NCBI GenBank assembly: GCA_011056555.1 | Contig: DSEQ01000037.1 | Coordinates: 94,025 to 158,024, forward strand | Direction of reading: 5' to 3' | DNA length: 64,000 nucleotides | From: Candidatus Zixiibacteriota bacterium | GTDB lineage: Bacteria; Zixibacteria; MSB-5A5; JAABVY01 | Shown here: piece after piece, positions 1 through 7,861 of the stretch | Position numbering within the stretch: the stretch's first letter is position 1 | Layout of the letters: every line of letters starts with the position of its first letter | Program-made: the position numbers and the translations under genes | Notes under the pieces: model-generated | The model's database searches: none | Told to the model about the DNA's origin: nothing | The model's input: only the letters and a program-made list of their open reading frames with translations

Positions 1-1770
1 CAGCCAGGAAAGGACAAGCGTGAACTTGCCCATGAAGTTGACAAGGCCGTCGATAACATATTTATCAAATTTTGCCAGGAATTCGGCGAACCATAAAATC
101 GGCCGAATTACAATGGCGTCATAGATTTCATCCCAATACCATTTATTGAACAGGAACTTGTAGGCCAGGCTGAATTTTTGGCCGATGGCCACATGGTCAA
201 TTGCTTTTCTGATATATATCATGTAGGCCAGGAAAATCCCGCTTAAGGCCACCACCGTCGAGATTCCCGCCAGAAGGAAATTGAATTCGGCATGATGGAC
301 ACCGTGGCCGAAGTCGATTGCAAAAGAGCTGAATCCTTTGGGCAGCCAGGGAATCCCCACCCATCCCGCGAAGATCGAGAGGAAGGCAAGAACGATCAGG
401 GGCCAGGTCATAACCTTGGGCGATTCATGCGCATGTTCAAAGGCATCTTTGTCGCGGGGTTCGCCGAAGAAGGTCAAAAAGACCAGCCTGAACATATAGA
501 AAGCCGTCATAAAGGCCACCCCAATTGCCAGAATCAGAAGCGGCAGATAGCCTTCTGCCGAGGCGATAATCTCATCTTTGGACCAGAATCCCGAGAGCGG
601 GAAGATTCCTGAAATCGAAAGTGACGCTATAATAAATGTTGTCGATGTTGCTTTCATTTTTCTGGACAGCCCGCCCATGCGGAAGATGTCCTGGGCATGT
701 ACAGCATGAATCACAGAACCGGCGCCCAAAAAGAGACAGGCCTTGAAGAAAGCATGGGTCATCAGATGGAATGTTCCCGCTGCGAATGAACCCAGCCCGA
801 GGGCCATCATCATATATCCCAGCTGTGAGACGGTCGAGTAGGCCAGAACACGCTTTATGTCTTTTTGCACCAGCCCGATGGTAGCGGCCATCAAGGAGGT
901 TATGCCCCCCACCCATGCAACCACCATTCCGGCCTCAGGAGCCGCGTGGTATATGGCCAGCGCCCGGGCAACCATGTAAACACCAGCCGCGACCATCGTG
1001 GCGGCATGGATCAGAGCCGAAACCGGAGTAGGACCTTCCATGGCGTCGGGCAGCCAGACATGCAGAGGATACTGGGCTGATTTGCCGACCGCGCCGCAGA
1101 AGAGGAAAATTCCGATCGCGGCCAGAGTTCCAGCCGAGAAATGAGAGGGATCATGATGAACGGCGCCGAAAATATCACTGTATGCCAGACTCCCGAATGT
1201 AAAGAAGGTTAAAAGGAGCCCGATTATAAAGCCGTAATCTCCGATACGGTTTGTAATGAATGCTTTTTTGCCGGCATCTGATGCTGATTTTTTCTCGTAC
1301 CAGAAACCGATCAGGAAGTAGGAGCTCACACCTACCAGCTCCCAAAAGCAGAAGATCAGGAAGAAATTATTGGCCAGTACAAGACCCAGCATCGAAAATG
1401 AGAAAAGCGACAGGAATGCGAAATAGCGCGAGGTCCTTGGGTCGCCTTTCATATAGCCGATTGAGTATATATGCACCAGCAGGGCTACAATGGTAACAAC
1501 CATCAGCATGACCACAGTCAGGCCATCAACATACATTCCGATCTGCAGCGTAAAGCTGCCCAATACGAGCCAGTCGAAGCCTTTGTCGATTACAAAACCG
1601 GCCGGATTTCCCAGGGTCTGGAACAATGTGATAGTGGAATAGACGAAACCGTAGGCGATGGCGAAAATAGAGATGGTTTTGGATAGTTTTTCCGAAAACC
1701 GCGTGAATAACACTATGACTGCAAATGCCACAATCGGCATTGCCGGTACTGTCCACAAATGATCAACCAT
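1..1770 (-). CDS. nuoL: NADH-quinone oxidoreductase subunit L (partial, 3' end outside window)
   Basis: This is the large antiporter-like membrane subunit of respiratory complex I, one of the proton-pumping modules. Reading the minus strand from the ATG at 1770 gives an open frame of 590 codons that reaches base 1 without a stop, so the C-terminus lies outside. The start MVDHLWTVPAMPIVAF, the segment FCFWELVGVSSYFLIG, the stretch LHVWLPDAMEGPTPVSALIH and the following HAATMVAAGVYM are characteristic of NuoL, as are the lysine in GKSAQ and the many membrane helices. It starts 3 bases after the nuoK stop, so it is cotranscribed and probably translationally coupled. nuoM and nuoN are expected beyond the window edge but cannot be seen. 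NuoM/MrpA-type antiporter subunits are the alternatives; operon position and the LHVWLPDAMEGPTPVSALIH form favour NuoL. Confidence 0.95.
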   Translation of the reverse strand, partial: MVDHLWTVPAMPIVAFAVIVLFTRFSEKLSKTISIFAIAYGFVYSTITLFQTLGNPAGFVIDKGFDWLVLGSFTLQIGMYVDGLTVVMLMVVTIVALLVHIYSIGYMKGDPRTSRYFAFLSLFSFSMLGLVLANNFFLIFCFWELVGVSSYFLIGFWYEKKSASDAGKKAFITNRIGDYGFIIGLLLTFFTFGSLAYSDIFGAVHHDPSHFSAGTLAAIGIFLFCGAVGKSAQYPLHVWLPDAMEGPTPVSALIHAATMVAAGVYMVARALAIYHAAPEAGMVVAWVGGITSLMAATIGLVQKDIKRVLAYSTVSQLGYMMMALGLGSFAAGTFHLMTHAFFKACLFLGAGSVIHAVHAQDIFRMGGLSRKMKATSTTFIIASLSISGIFPLSGFWSKDEIIASAEGYLPLLILAIGVAFMTAFYMFRLVFLTFFGEPRDKDAFEHAHESPKVMTWPLIVLAFLSIFAGWVGIPWLPKGFSSFAIDFGHGVHHAEFNFLLAGISTVVALSGIFLAYMIYIRKAIDHVAIGQKFSLAYKFLFNKWYWDEIYDAIVIRPILWFAEFLAKFDKYVIDGLVNFMGKFTLVLSWL

Positions 1771-1773
1771 AAA

Positions 1774-2085
1774 TTACCATTTCATGATGTTCATTCGGTC
1801 AATGAACACATCCTTAAAATTCCTGTATATCAAAATTACAATAGCCAGCCCAACGGTGGCCTCGGCGGCCGCTATGACAATTACGAACACGGCGAAGACC
1901 TGGCCGGTGAGTTTCTCGGGAGTGATGAATTTGGCAAAGGTGATGAAATTAATATTGACTGCATTAAACATCAGCTCAATACACATCAGAATTCCGATCG
2001 CATTGCGGCGGGTCAAAACGCCGTACAGTCCAATCCCGAAAAGGATTGCGGCCAGTGACAGAAAGTGTACTAATCCCACTTGCAT
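1774..2085 (-). CDS. nuoK: NADH-quinone oxidoreductase subunit K
   Basis: Small membrane subunit of complex I (103 residues, usual length about 100). Three hydrophobic segments are visible, and the segments GVLTRRNAIGILMCIELMFN and VIVIAAAEATVGLAIVI carry the two conserved membrane glutamates of the family (ELMFN and AAEATVG). ATG start at 2085, three bases after the nuoJ stop; stop three bases before nuoL. It forms part of the proton-translocation path together with NuoJ and NuoA. Identification is firm from motif, size and operon position. Confidence 0.97.
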   Translation of the reverse strand: MQVGLVHFLSLAAILFGIGLYGVLTRRNAIGILMCIELMFNAVNINFITFAKFITPEKLTGQVFAVFVIVIAAAEATVGLAIVILIYRNFKDVFIDRMNIMKW

Positions 2086-2088
2086 TTT

Positions 2089-2604
2089 CTATTTATCCCT
2101 CTTGGCAATCACAATCGCGCCTATCAATGCCGCCAGCAAAAGGACAGAAACCACCTCAAAAGGCAGTATGAAATCCCGCATCAGAAGCTGCCCCAGGTGG
2201 GCGGTATTGGAACCCGCAACCTCGGTACTTTCCGCCAGCGGGAATCCTCCCAGTTTATGATTTGTTGCAATGGCAAAGATGGTTACGGCTACAAAGCATA
2301 TCGATATCAGAAGCGCGGGCAGCGATTGTTCGTTAGTCTGCTTGATATTATAATTTGTGAGCTGTGCGGTCAGCATGACCGCGAATATCATCAAAATCGA
2401 GATCGCACCGACATAGATCAGGACCTGTACGGCGGCCAAAAATTCGGCCGATAACAAAATATACAATGCGGCTACAGCAAAAAGAGTCAGCACCAGGAAC
2501 AGGGCCGCATGAAAAATATTCTTAAGTGTGACAACCGCTATGGCAGACAGGATCACCACGAAGGCGATTATATAGAATGCAATTGCCGTTGATCCTTCCA
2601 GCAT
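2089..2604 (-). CDS. nuoJ: NADH-quinone oxidoreductase subunit J
   Basis: Membrane subunit J of complex I, 171 residues with five predicted hydrophobic segments, a usual size. The segment YILLSAEFLAAVQVLIYVGA followed by ISILMIFAVML is the diagnostic NuoJ signature (conserved AEFLA..QVLIYVGA..VL.LF). Its ATG shares one base with the nuoI stop codon (TGATG), a sign of translational coupling, and it is followed directly by nuoK. Confidence 0.97.
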   Translation of the reverse strand: MLEGSTAIAFYIIAFVVILSAIAVVTLKNIFHAALFLVLTLFAVAALYILLSAEFLAAVQVLIYVGAISILMIFAVMLTAQLTNYNIKQTNEQSLPALLISICFVAVTIFAIATNHKLGGFPLAESTEVAGSNTAHLGQLLMRDFILPFEVVSVLLLAALIGAIVIAKRDK

Positions 2605-3326
2605 CAGTTCCCCGATTCCTTTTTGTCCTCTTCCTTATCCAGGCCCAAATCTCCCTGTTTGGCTTCTTCAGGCTTTCTGGATTCTTGATCCTCAGTCTTT
2701 TTATCACTTGCTTCAGCTTTTTCTTCTTTTTTCTCTGCCGGATTCGTTTCAATCTTATCCGGTTTTTCTTCCGGCTTTTTCTCAGCCGTATCTTCTTTCT
2801 TCTCGTCCGGCTTTTTGCCCTCTGCAGGCGGCTTCTTCTGCTCGGCTGCTTTTTTGGCTGCGGGTTTCTTGCGCGGGGTATATTTCACATCCCGGCCAAG
2901 CTCGGCCAGTCTATCCATGTCATATATGAGCTCGGACTGATCGAAAACAGAAAATTCGTATTTGCCGGTCAGCTTGATTGCGTCGAAATTGCAGGATTCC
3001 TCGCACAGCCCGCAGAAGGCGCATATGGTATTATCTATAACGAATTTTGTCGGAAACCAGCGTTTCGTTTCCGGGTTCTTCTCCCTGTCTATAATGATTG
3101 CCCCGGTCGGGCAGGCTTTCATGCAGAGCAGACAGGCGGTGCAATTCAGCTCGCCGGTCTCTGGATCGGATAAAAGTACTACCACGCCGCGGGAACGTTC
3201 GGGCATCTCCCAGCGTTCCTTGGGGTACTGCAATGTGATTGCGTGCCTCCCCAGATGCTTGCCGGTGACAAAAAGGCCGACCACAAGATTGTATATGCCT
3301 GAGAAAAAGTCTTTTACCATGCCCAT
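2604..3326 (-). CDS. nuoI: NADH-quinone oxidoreductase subunit I with a long charged C-terminal tail
   Basis: Peripheral-arm ferredoxin-like subunit of complex I carrying two [4Fe-4S] clusters (N6a/N6b) that pass electrons toward NuoB. Both cluster motifs are intact: C62-T-A-C65-L-L-C68-M-K-A-C72-P and C102-A-F-C105-G-L-C108-E-E-S-C112-N. The ferredoxin part ends near residue 150. Residues 151-240 form a low-complexity tail made almost only of Lys, Glu, Pro, Ala, Asp and Thr, with no counterpart in standard NuoI (usually about 130-180 residues). The tail is in frame, and the stop overlaps the nuoJ start by one base, so it is not a trivial read-through. Starts three bases after nuoH; Met3 is an alternative start. 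Function of the tail is unknown. Confidence 0.95.
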   Translation of the reverse strand: MGMVKDFFSGIYNLVVGLFVTGKHLGRHAITLQYPKERWEMPERSRGVVVLLSDPETGELNCTACLLCMKACPTGAIIIDREKNPETKRWFPTKFVIDNTICAFCGLCEESCNFDAIKLTGKYEFSVFDQSELIYDMDRLAELGRDVKYTPRKKPAAKKAAEQKKPPAEGKKPDEKKEDTAEKKPEEKPDKIETNPAEKKEEKAEASDKKTEDQESRKPEEAKQGDLGLDKEEDKKESGN

Positions 3327-3329
3327 TGC

Positions 3330-4319
3330 TTATTTAACCAAATTATATATTAAGCCAGTTGCCAGGAGGTTCAAGAAGGCCAGCGGCAACAGCCATTTCC
3401 ATGCAAACTCCATCAGATGGTCAACCCTCAATCGCGGGTAGGTCCACCTGAACCACATTAATACGAAAACCACGCCCATGCTCTTTAATACAAACCACAG
3501 CCATCCCAGGGATTCGTTGCCGAAAGGTCCCCACCAGCCTCCCAGGAAGAGGGCGGTGGCAATGGCGGCAACCACGAACATATTTACAAATTCAGCCAGG
3601 AAGAACATGGCGAATTTCATACCGGAATACTCGACGTTAAAACCAGCCACAAGCTCCTGTTCGGCTTCAGGCAGGTCGAAAGGTGTACGGTTCACTTCTG
3701 CGGTGGCGGCCACCAGATAGACAAGAAATCCCAGGGGCTGGCGGATTATATTCCAGTTCCAGAATTTATTCTGATCGGCCACGATATCCTGCATCGAAAG
3801 TGACTGGGCCAGAAGCACCACGCCCATAATTGAAAGCGTCAGGGGTACCTCGTAAGATACTATCTGGGCCGCAGAACGCATACCGCCCAGGAGTGAATAT
3901 TTATTATTCGATCCCCAGCCGGCCATGAGCAGGCTGATGATCGTAAAGGTCGTGATCGCTATAATGTAAAGGATTCCAACGTTGAGATCGGCGGCGATAA
4001 ATCTGGGGGACCATGGTATGACCACGAAAGTCATCATGGTGGCGCCGAAGACAATCACCGGGGCCCAGAAATATACGCCCTTGTCAGCGGCACGTGGCAC
4101 AATATCTTCTTTTTGCAGAAGCTTGAGGGCATCCGCCAGGGTCTGCGACCAGCCGTGCCATTTGCCGGTCATCATCGGCCCGAATCGAACCTGAATATGT
4201 GCCGAGACCTTGCGCTCCCACCAGACCAGGAAAAGAGCCATCAGCAAAACGACCCCCAGGGTCAACGCGAAATAGATGGCAGAAAGCACGATCTGGGGCA
4301 GCTCGATACCAAGAAACAT
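3330..4319 (-). CDS. nuoH: NADH-quinone oxidoreductase subunit H
   Basis: Membrane subunit H of complex I (329 residues, normal length), which joins the hydrophilic and membrane arms and forms part of the quinone-binding cavity. Visible family motifs are WWERKVSAHIQVRFGP near the N-terminus, LADALKLLQKEDIVP, the EVPLTLSIMGVVLL segment and AATAEVNRTPFDLPEAEQEL with the conserved E/D cluster of the quinone site, then FNVEYSGMKFAMFFLAEF. The ATG at 4319 overlaps the nuoD stop by one base (TAATG). Confidence 0.97.
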   Translation of the reverse strand: MFLGIELPQIVLSAIYFALTLGVVLLMALFLVWWERKVSAHIQVRFGPMMTGKWHGWSQTLADALKLLQKEDIVPRAADKGVYFWAPVIVFGATMMTFVVIPWSPRFIAADLNVGILYIIAITTFTIISLLMAGWGSNNKYSLLGGMRSAAQIVSYEVPLTLSIMGVVLLAQSLSMQDIVADQNKFWNWNIIRQPLGFLVYLVAATAEVNRTPFDLPEAEQELVAGFNVEYSGMKFAMFFLAEFVNMFVVAAIATALFLGGWWGPFGNESLGWLWFVLKSMGVVFVLMWFRWTYPRLRVDHLMEFAWKWLLPLAFLNLLATGLIYNLVK

Positions 4320-5482
4320 TACCTGTCGACCTCCGGCATTATAATGTCGTATGAGGCGAAGATGGCGACCAGGTCTGCAATTTTAAGCCCTTTGGAAATT
4401 TCCGGTATAATCATCAGATTATTGAATGATGAACCGCGCAGTTTCAGGCGGTAGGGTTTCTTTTCTCCCTTCGAAACGATATAGCAGCCCATTTCTCCCC
4501 GTGAGGATTCGATACGGGCGTAATATTCGCCCTCGGGCAGTTTGAAACTGGCCCGCATTTTGAATGTGGGATCGCCCTCCGGGAGGCCGTCCAAAGCCTG
4601 CTCAATGATTTTACAGGACTCGCGCATCTCGATAACTCTGGCCTGGTAACGGTCCCAGGTGTCATAATTCTTGCCCTGGGGTATCTCGAATTCGAATTTT
4701 TCGTAATAACCGTAGGGATCATCTTTGCGGATATCCCAATTCACGCCCGAAGCCCTCAGGGAGGGGCCGGAGACACCGTAAGCAACAGACAGCTCCGGGG
4801 GGGCCACCCCGATATTTTTGGTGCGACTGAGAAAGATCGGATTCTCGTTCAGGAGCGTCTCATAATCTTCGAGCACCTGACACATATAGCTCGTGAATTT
4901 TTTGCATTTCTGCTCAAAGCCGGGATTTATATCCTGGGAGACTCCCCCGATACGGATATAATTGTAAGTTAATCTCTGTCCACAGGTTTCCTCGAACAAA
5001 TCCATAATCATTTCGCGCTCGCGGAGACCGTAAAGAAACGGCGTAACGGCTCCCAGATCCATTGCGAAAACGCCCCAGTAGATCAGATGCGAGGCTATTC
5101 TCTGAAGCTCACCGAAAATTACGCGCAGATATTCCGCGCGGGGCGAGACTTCGATCTGTCCGATTCTCTCCACGCACAGAGCATAAACCCAGTCCGCCAG
5201 CATGGAGGAGACATATTCGAACCTGTCCATGAAGGGGGTGATCTGGTTATAGATGCGATTTTCGCAGATTTTTTCAATGGCTCGATGCAGATAGCCGATA
5301 TAAGGTTCGACCTTGACGATAACCTCGCCGTCCATGGTCAGAAGCAGCCGGCAGACACCATGCGTGGAGGGATGCTGCGGTCCCATATTGACCAGAAACT
5401 CCTCGGTATGAAGTTCCCGGGCCACAGGATTCTGCTCGTCCTGTTCTTGATGCTCTCCTATGTGCAGCTCTTTTTCGTCCAT
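4319..5482 (-). CDS. nuoD: NADH-quinone oxidoreductase subunit D
   Basis: 49-kDa-type subunit of complex I (387 residues), homologous to the large subunit of NiFe hydrogenases and lining the quinone site with NuoB. The segment VNMGPQHPSTHGVCRLLLTM carries the conserved GPQHPSTHG with the quinone-site histidine, and PYIGYLHRAIEKICENRIYN, FMDRFEYVSSML and the C-terminal end IIMPEVDR are all typical. Residues 1-28 form a short acidic/Gln-rich N-terminal extension before the conserved core. NuoC and NuoD are separate proteins here, unlike the fused NuoCD of enterobacteria. Four bases separate it from nuoC. Confidence 0.97.
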   Translation of the reverse strand: MDEKELHIGEHQEQDEQNPVARELHTEEFLVNMGPQHPSTHGVCRLLLTMDGEVIVKVEPYIGYLHRAIEKICENRIYNQITPFMDRFEYVSSMLADWVYALCVERIGQIEVSPRAEYLRVIFGELQRIASHLIYWGVFAMDLGAVTPFLYGLREREMIMDLFEETCGQRLTYNYIRIGGVSQDINPGFEQKCKKFTSYMCQVLEDYETLLNENPIFLSRTKNIGVAPPELSVAYGVSGPSLRASGVNWDIRKDDPYGYYEKFEFEIPQGKNYDTWDRYQARVIEMRESCKIIEQALDGLPEGDPTFKMRASFKLPEGEYYARIESSRGEMGCYIVSKGEKKPYRLKLRGSSFNNLMIIPEISKGLKIADLVAIFASYDIIMPEVDR

Positions 5483-5486
5483 TTAA

Positions 5487-5963
5487 TTAAAACTCGGGCA
5501 TTTTAACAAAATCATCATTGCCTTCCCAATCCCGGCGCATCGGCCATCCATCCTTCCAGTCCTCCGGGAGGAGCAGCGTTTTCAAATTGGGATGACCCTT
5601 TATATCTATTCCAAAAAGCTCCCATGCCTCGCGCTCGTGCCAGTCGGCTCCGGGGTGAATTTCCCTGATTGTGGGAACTTCCGGCTTTTCTCTGTCGAGT
5701 TTAACCTTTACGGTCAATTTGTAGCGCAGTTCGATGGAACAGAGATGATAGTTCATCTCCATGCCGTTTTCGAGATAATCGACGGCCGAGATGCAGGAGA
5801 GATAGTCGATCTTGAAATTTTCATCTTCCTTGATTTGTTTAAGGAACTCGACCAGGATGGATTTATCCACAACCAGGGCGGGCTGGGCGGGATTCAATTC
5901 CACCTTTTCCGCTTGAGCGCCAAATTTTTCTACAAGTTGCGAGACCAGTTGCTCATTTTGCAC
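5487..5963 (-). CDS. nuoC: NADH-quinone oxidoreductase subunit C
   Basis: 30-kDa-type peripheral-arm subunit of complex I (158 residues). The family signature is seen toward the C-terminus: [20 protein letters not shown] followed by [20 protein letters not shown] and RRDW. The start is GTG at 5963; the reading frame overlaps the 3' end of nuoB by 11 bases, and a GGAG lies 8 bases upstream of the GTG, within nuoB, so translation is probably coupled. No ATG fits this frame. Confidence 0.95.
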   Translation of the reverse strand: MQNEQLVSQLVEKFGAQAEKVELNPAQPALVVDKSILVEFLKQIKEDENFKIDYLSCISAVDYLENGMEMNYHLCSIELRYKLTVKVKLDREKPEVPTIREIHPGADWHEREAWELFGIDIKGHPNLKTLLLPEDWKDGWPMRRDWEGNDDFVKMPEF

Positions 5964-6474
5964 TGTCGGAACTCCAGTCGGCCATTTTTTCTTTTCTGAT
6001 CTTTTCTCTCAGCTTCAGGCAGCCTTCCATCAACGATTCCGGACGCGGGGGACACCCGGGGATATAAACATCCACCGGAATGACCTTGTCTATGCCCTTG
6101 AGCACAGCGTAGGAATCGTAATAAAAGGGGCCGCCGCGGACAGCACATCCGCCCATTGCGATTACATAGCGAGGCTCCGCCATCTGCTCATATAGAATTT
6201 TTACACGGGAAGCCATTTTATGTGTGATCGTGCCCGCCACAAACATCAGATCAGACTGACGGGGCGAGGCGCGGAAGATCATTCCCAATCTATCGAAATC
6301 ATATCTGGAGGCGCCCGTACACATCATCTCGATCGCGCAACAGGCGGTACCGAACAGCATGTACCAGAGCGATGATGCGCGGGACCAATTTAGAATCTTG
6401 TCGATTGAGGTCACCAGTATGCCGCCGCCCGGGGCCTTCTCCAGGTATACAGGAATTTTTGATGCTACACCCAT
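5953..6474 (-). CDS. nuoB: NADH-quinone oxidoreductase subunit B
   Basis: PSST-type subunit of complex I (173 residues) holding cluster N2, the last iron-sulfur centre before quinone. The cluster ligands are visible as the tandem cysteines of [12 protein letters not shown], the cysteine of [10 protein letters not shown] and the cysteine of [10 protein letters not shown]. The motif [20 protein letters not shown] is also diagnostic. The ATG at 6474 lies inside the 3' end of nuoA (10-base overlap). Identification is unambiguous. Confidence 0.97.
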   Translation of the reverse strand: MGVASKIPVYLEKAPGGGILVTSIDKILNWSRASSLWYMLFGTACCAIEMMCTGASRYDFDRLGMIFRASPRQSDLMFVAGTITHKMASRVKILYEQMAEPRYVIAMGGCAVRGGPFYYDSYAVLKGIDKVIPVDVYIPGCPPRPESLMEGCLKLREKIRKEKMADWSSDSAK

Positions 6475-6821
6475 TTCAAAACACCTTTCTTCCAGGCATA
6501 AACCAGGCCGTAAATCAGTATCGCCAGGAAAATTGTCATCTCAATAAAACCGAACCATCCCAGGGTGTCATATACGACCGCCCATGGGAAAATGAATACG
6601 GTCTCAACATCAAAAATGACAAACAGAAGTGCAAAAATATAGAAGCGCACATTGAACTGCACCCATGACGATCCGACAGGGGATTCACCGCATTCATAGT
6701 TCTGGAGTTTGATTTCCGAGGGCCGGGCGGGTCGCAATAGTTTTGCCACAAAAAGAGTTACGAGAACAAAGCCGACTGTGCCAAAAAGAAAAACCGCGAC
6801 GGTAAGATATTTATCTAACAA
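6465..6821 (-). CDS. nuoA: NADH-quinone oxidoreductase subunit A
   Basis: Small membrane subunit of complex I (118 residues, three hydrophobic segments), first gene of the nuo operon. The loop [20 protein letters not shown], with the conserved ECG cysteine, and the segment [20 protein letters not shown] are the NuoA signatures. The start is TTG at 6819-6821: a strong GGGGAGG ribosome-binding site lies 5 bases upstream and no ATG is available nearby. The TTG may limit initiation. It sits 38 bases downstream of a Rex-type palindrome and promoter. Confidence 0.96.
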   Translation of the reverse strand: MLDKYLTVAVFLFGTVGFVLVTLFVAKLLRPARPSEIKLQNYECGESPVGSSWVQFNVRFYIFALLFVIFDVETVFIFPWAVVYDTLGWFGFIEMTIFLAILIYGLVYAWKKGVLKWV

Positions 6822-6859
6822 AGTGACCTCCCCACAAAGCGCCGTTCTGCCATCAGAGC

Positions 6860-6919
6860 TTTGTGACGTTCTTCACAAAAATAAGTATTACATAAAAGAC
6901 TTTTCGCGAATTTTGTCAA
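6860..6919 (-). promoter_or_regulatory. nuo operon promoter with a Rex-type operator
   Basis: On the minus strand a perfect TTGACA (-35) lies at 6919-6914; a weak -10 (TTTATG, 17-base spacer, 6896-6891) follows. Just downstream, at 6879-6860, is the near-perfect palindrome TTTGTGAAGAACGTCACAAA. It matches the Rex consensus TTGTGAANNNNTTCACAA in all but one fixed position, and also fits the CRP half-sites TGTGA-N6-TCACA. Its place, covering the likely transcription start, suits a repressor such as Rex (NADH/NAD+ sensor) better than a CRP-type activator. The nuoA start is 38 bases further on. Seen: sequence and spacing. Inferred: the regulator's identity. Confidence 0.6.
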
Positions 6920-7080
6920 GCGAATTCTGGAATAAATTTGCTTATGGAATTCCATCTCTTGAGTGATACGAAAACGGTAATAATATCTTTAAAAAAATAG
7001 AGGATTTAATATACAGGATTGAATCCTCCTCTTTATGTAATTTGGATTTGGTGTGGGGTCAGCCGGGATTATGCCTTCAT

Positions 7081-7857
7081 TCAGTGATTCAAGTGTCTTC
7101 CTGAATGATATACAGGTTGTCTCCTGCGTGCCAGCAGGACAAGATCATTCGATTCGGTTCTATCGAATTTCGATCCCTTGATATCCCCCTGTTTGCGGAT
7201 TGAAACAAAACTCTTTTTCTTTAAAATGTCCGTGATCTCATGCGTCTTCCATCCCCGCAAGGGCACCGAACTCATGGTATAGTCGCACACGCCGGGCTGG
7301 TTTTCAACCGTTAGAAGGTTGAAGTTTATCAGATCATTTCCAAAATCATAGAAGCGGATGAAAATTCTATCTTCATTATTATATATCTTTACAATTCGTT
7401 GCCGGTCACGGAGAATTCGGTGATAATTAAGAAGCTGTATTAACAGGATTCCACCGGGATTGAGCCACTTCTTGAAATTAGCGATTGCGCGGTTGAGAGA
7501 TTTCTTGTCCAGAAGATGAGATATGGTGTTTGCAAGGACAAAAATTGCGTCAAAGCGCCGTTTGAACTGAGATTGGTCATACAGCATGTTTGCTTTAAAA
7601 AATTTAATTTTCATGCCGGCCCGGCGGGCATGTTCCCGGGCTACCTTTATCATCTTGGAGGAGAGCTCAATACCCACAGGCTCGACCCCGAGCTCCGCCA
7701 GAGCAATACAGGTTGCACCGGTGGCCGAACCGACATCCAGAGCTGACCTGATATCGTTTTCCTTTATTATTGGAGCAAGCTGCTTTTTCAGGTTGGCAAT
7801 TCGCTTCTCGACCGGAATCATCTGGTCATAATATTCGGAAATTTCGTCATAAAACAT
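7081..7857 (-). CDS. class I SAM-dependent methyltransferase
   Basis: Probable SAM-dependent methyltransferase of about 258 residues, substrate unknown. The Rossmann motif I is ALDVGSATGATCIALAELG, followed by an acidic strand end GIELSSKMI, motif FFKANMLYD and the post-motif segment FDAIFVLANTISHLL; WLNPGGILLIQLLNY is the usual motif III region. I start it at the ATG at 7857 (MFYDEISEYYD) because AGGAGG lies 6 bases before it; a longer frame to 7893 has no ribosome-binding site. It begins four bases after the upstream DUF2233 gene, so the two form a small operon. Domain identity is sure, target is not. Confidence 0.85.
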   Translation of the reverse strand: MFYDEISEYYDQMIPVEKRIANLKKQLAPIIKENDIRSALDVGSATGATCIALAELGVEPVGIELSSKMIKVAREHARRAGMKIKFFKANMLYDQSQFKRRFDAIFVLANTISHLLDKKSLNRAIANFKKWLNPGGILLIQLLNYHRILRDRQRIVKIYNNEDRIFIRFYDFGNDLINFNLLTVENQPGVCDYTMSSVPLRGWKTHEITDILKKKSFVSIRKQGDIKGSKFDRTESNDLVLLARRRQPVYHSGRHLNH

Positions 7858-7861
7858 CGAC

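Noticed and set aside
1526..1756. Open frame opposite or out of phase with nuoL near its 5' end
   Set aside because: It is a shadow in another frame of the minus strand; the true nuoL frame from 1770 runs through the region with all family motifs.
2577..3173. Long plus-strand frame (198 codons, Phe/Leu-rich) opposite nuoI
   Set aside because: It is the complement of the Lys/Glu-rich NuoI tail, which yields Phe/Leu/Ser-rich antisense; no ribosome-binding site.
6860..6879. Reading the nuo palindrome as a CRP/FNR activator site
   Set aside because: Half-sites fit CRP well, but the site lies downstream of the -35 and -10, where an activator of that family would not normally act; a Rex-type repressor is preferred.
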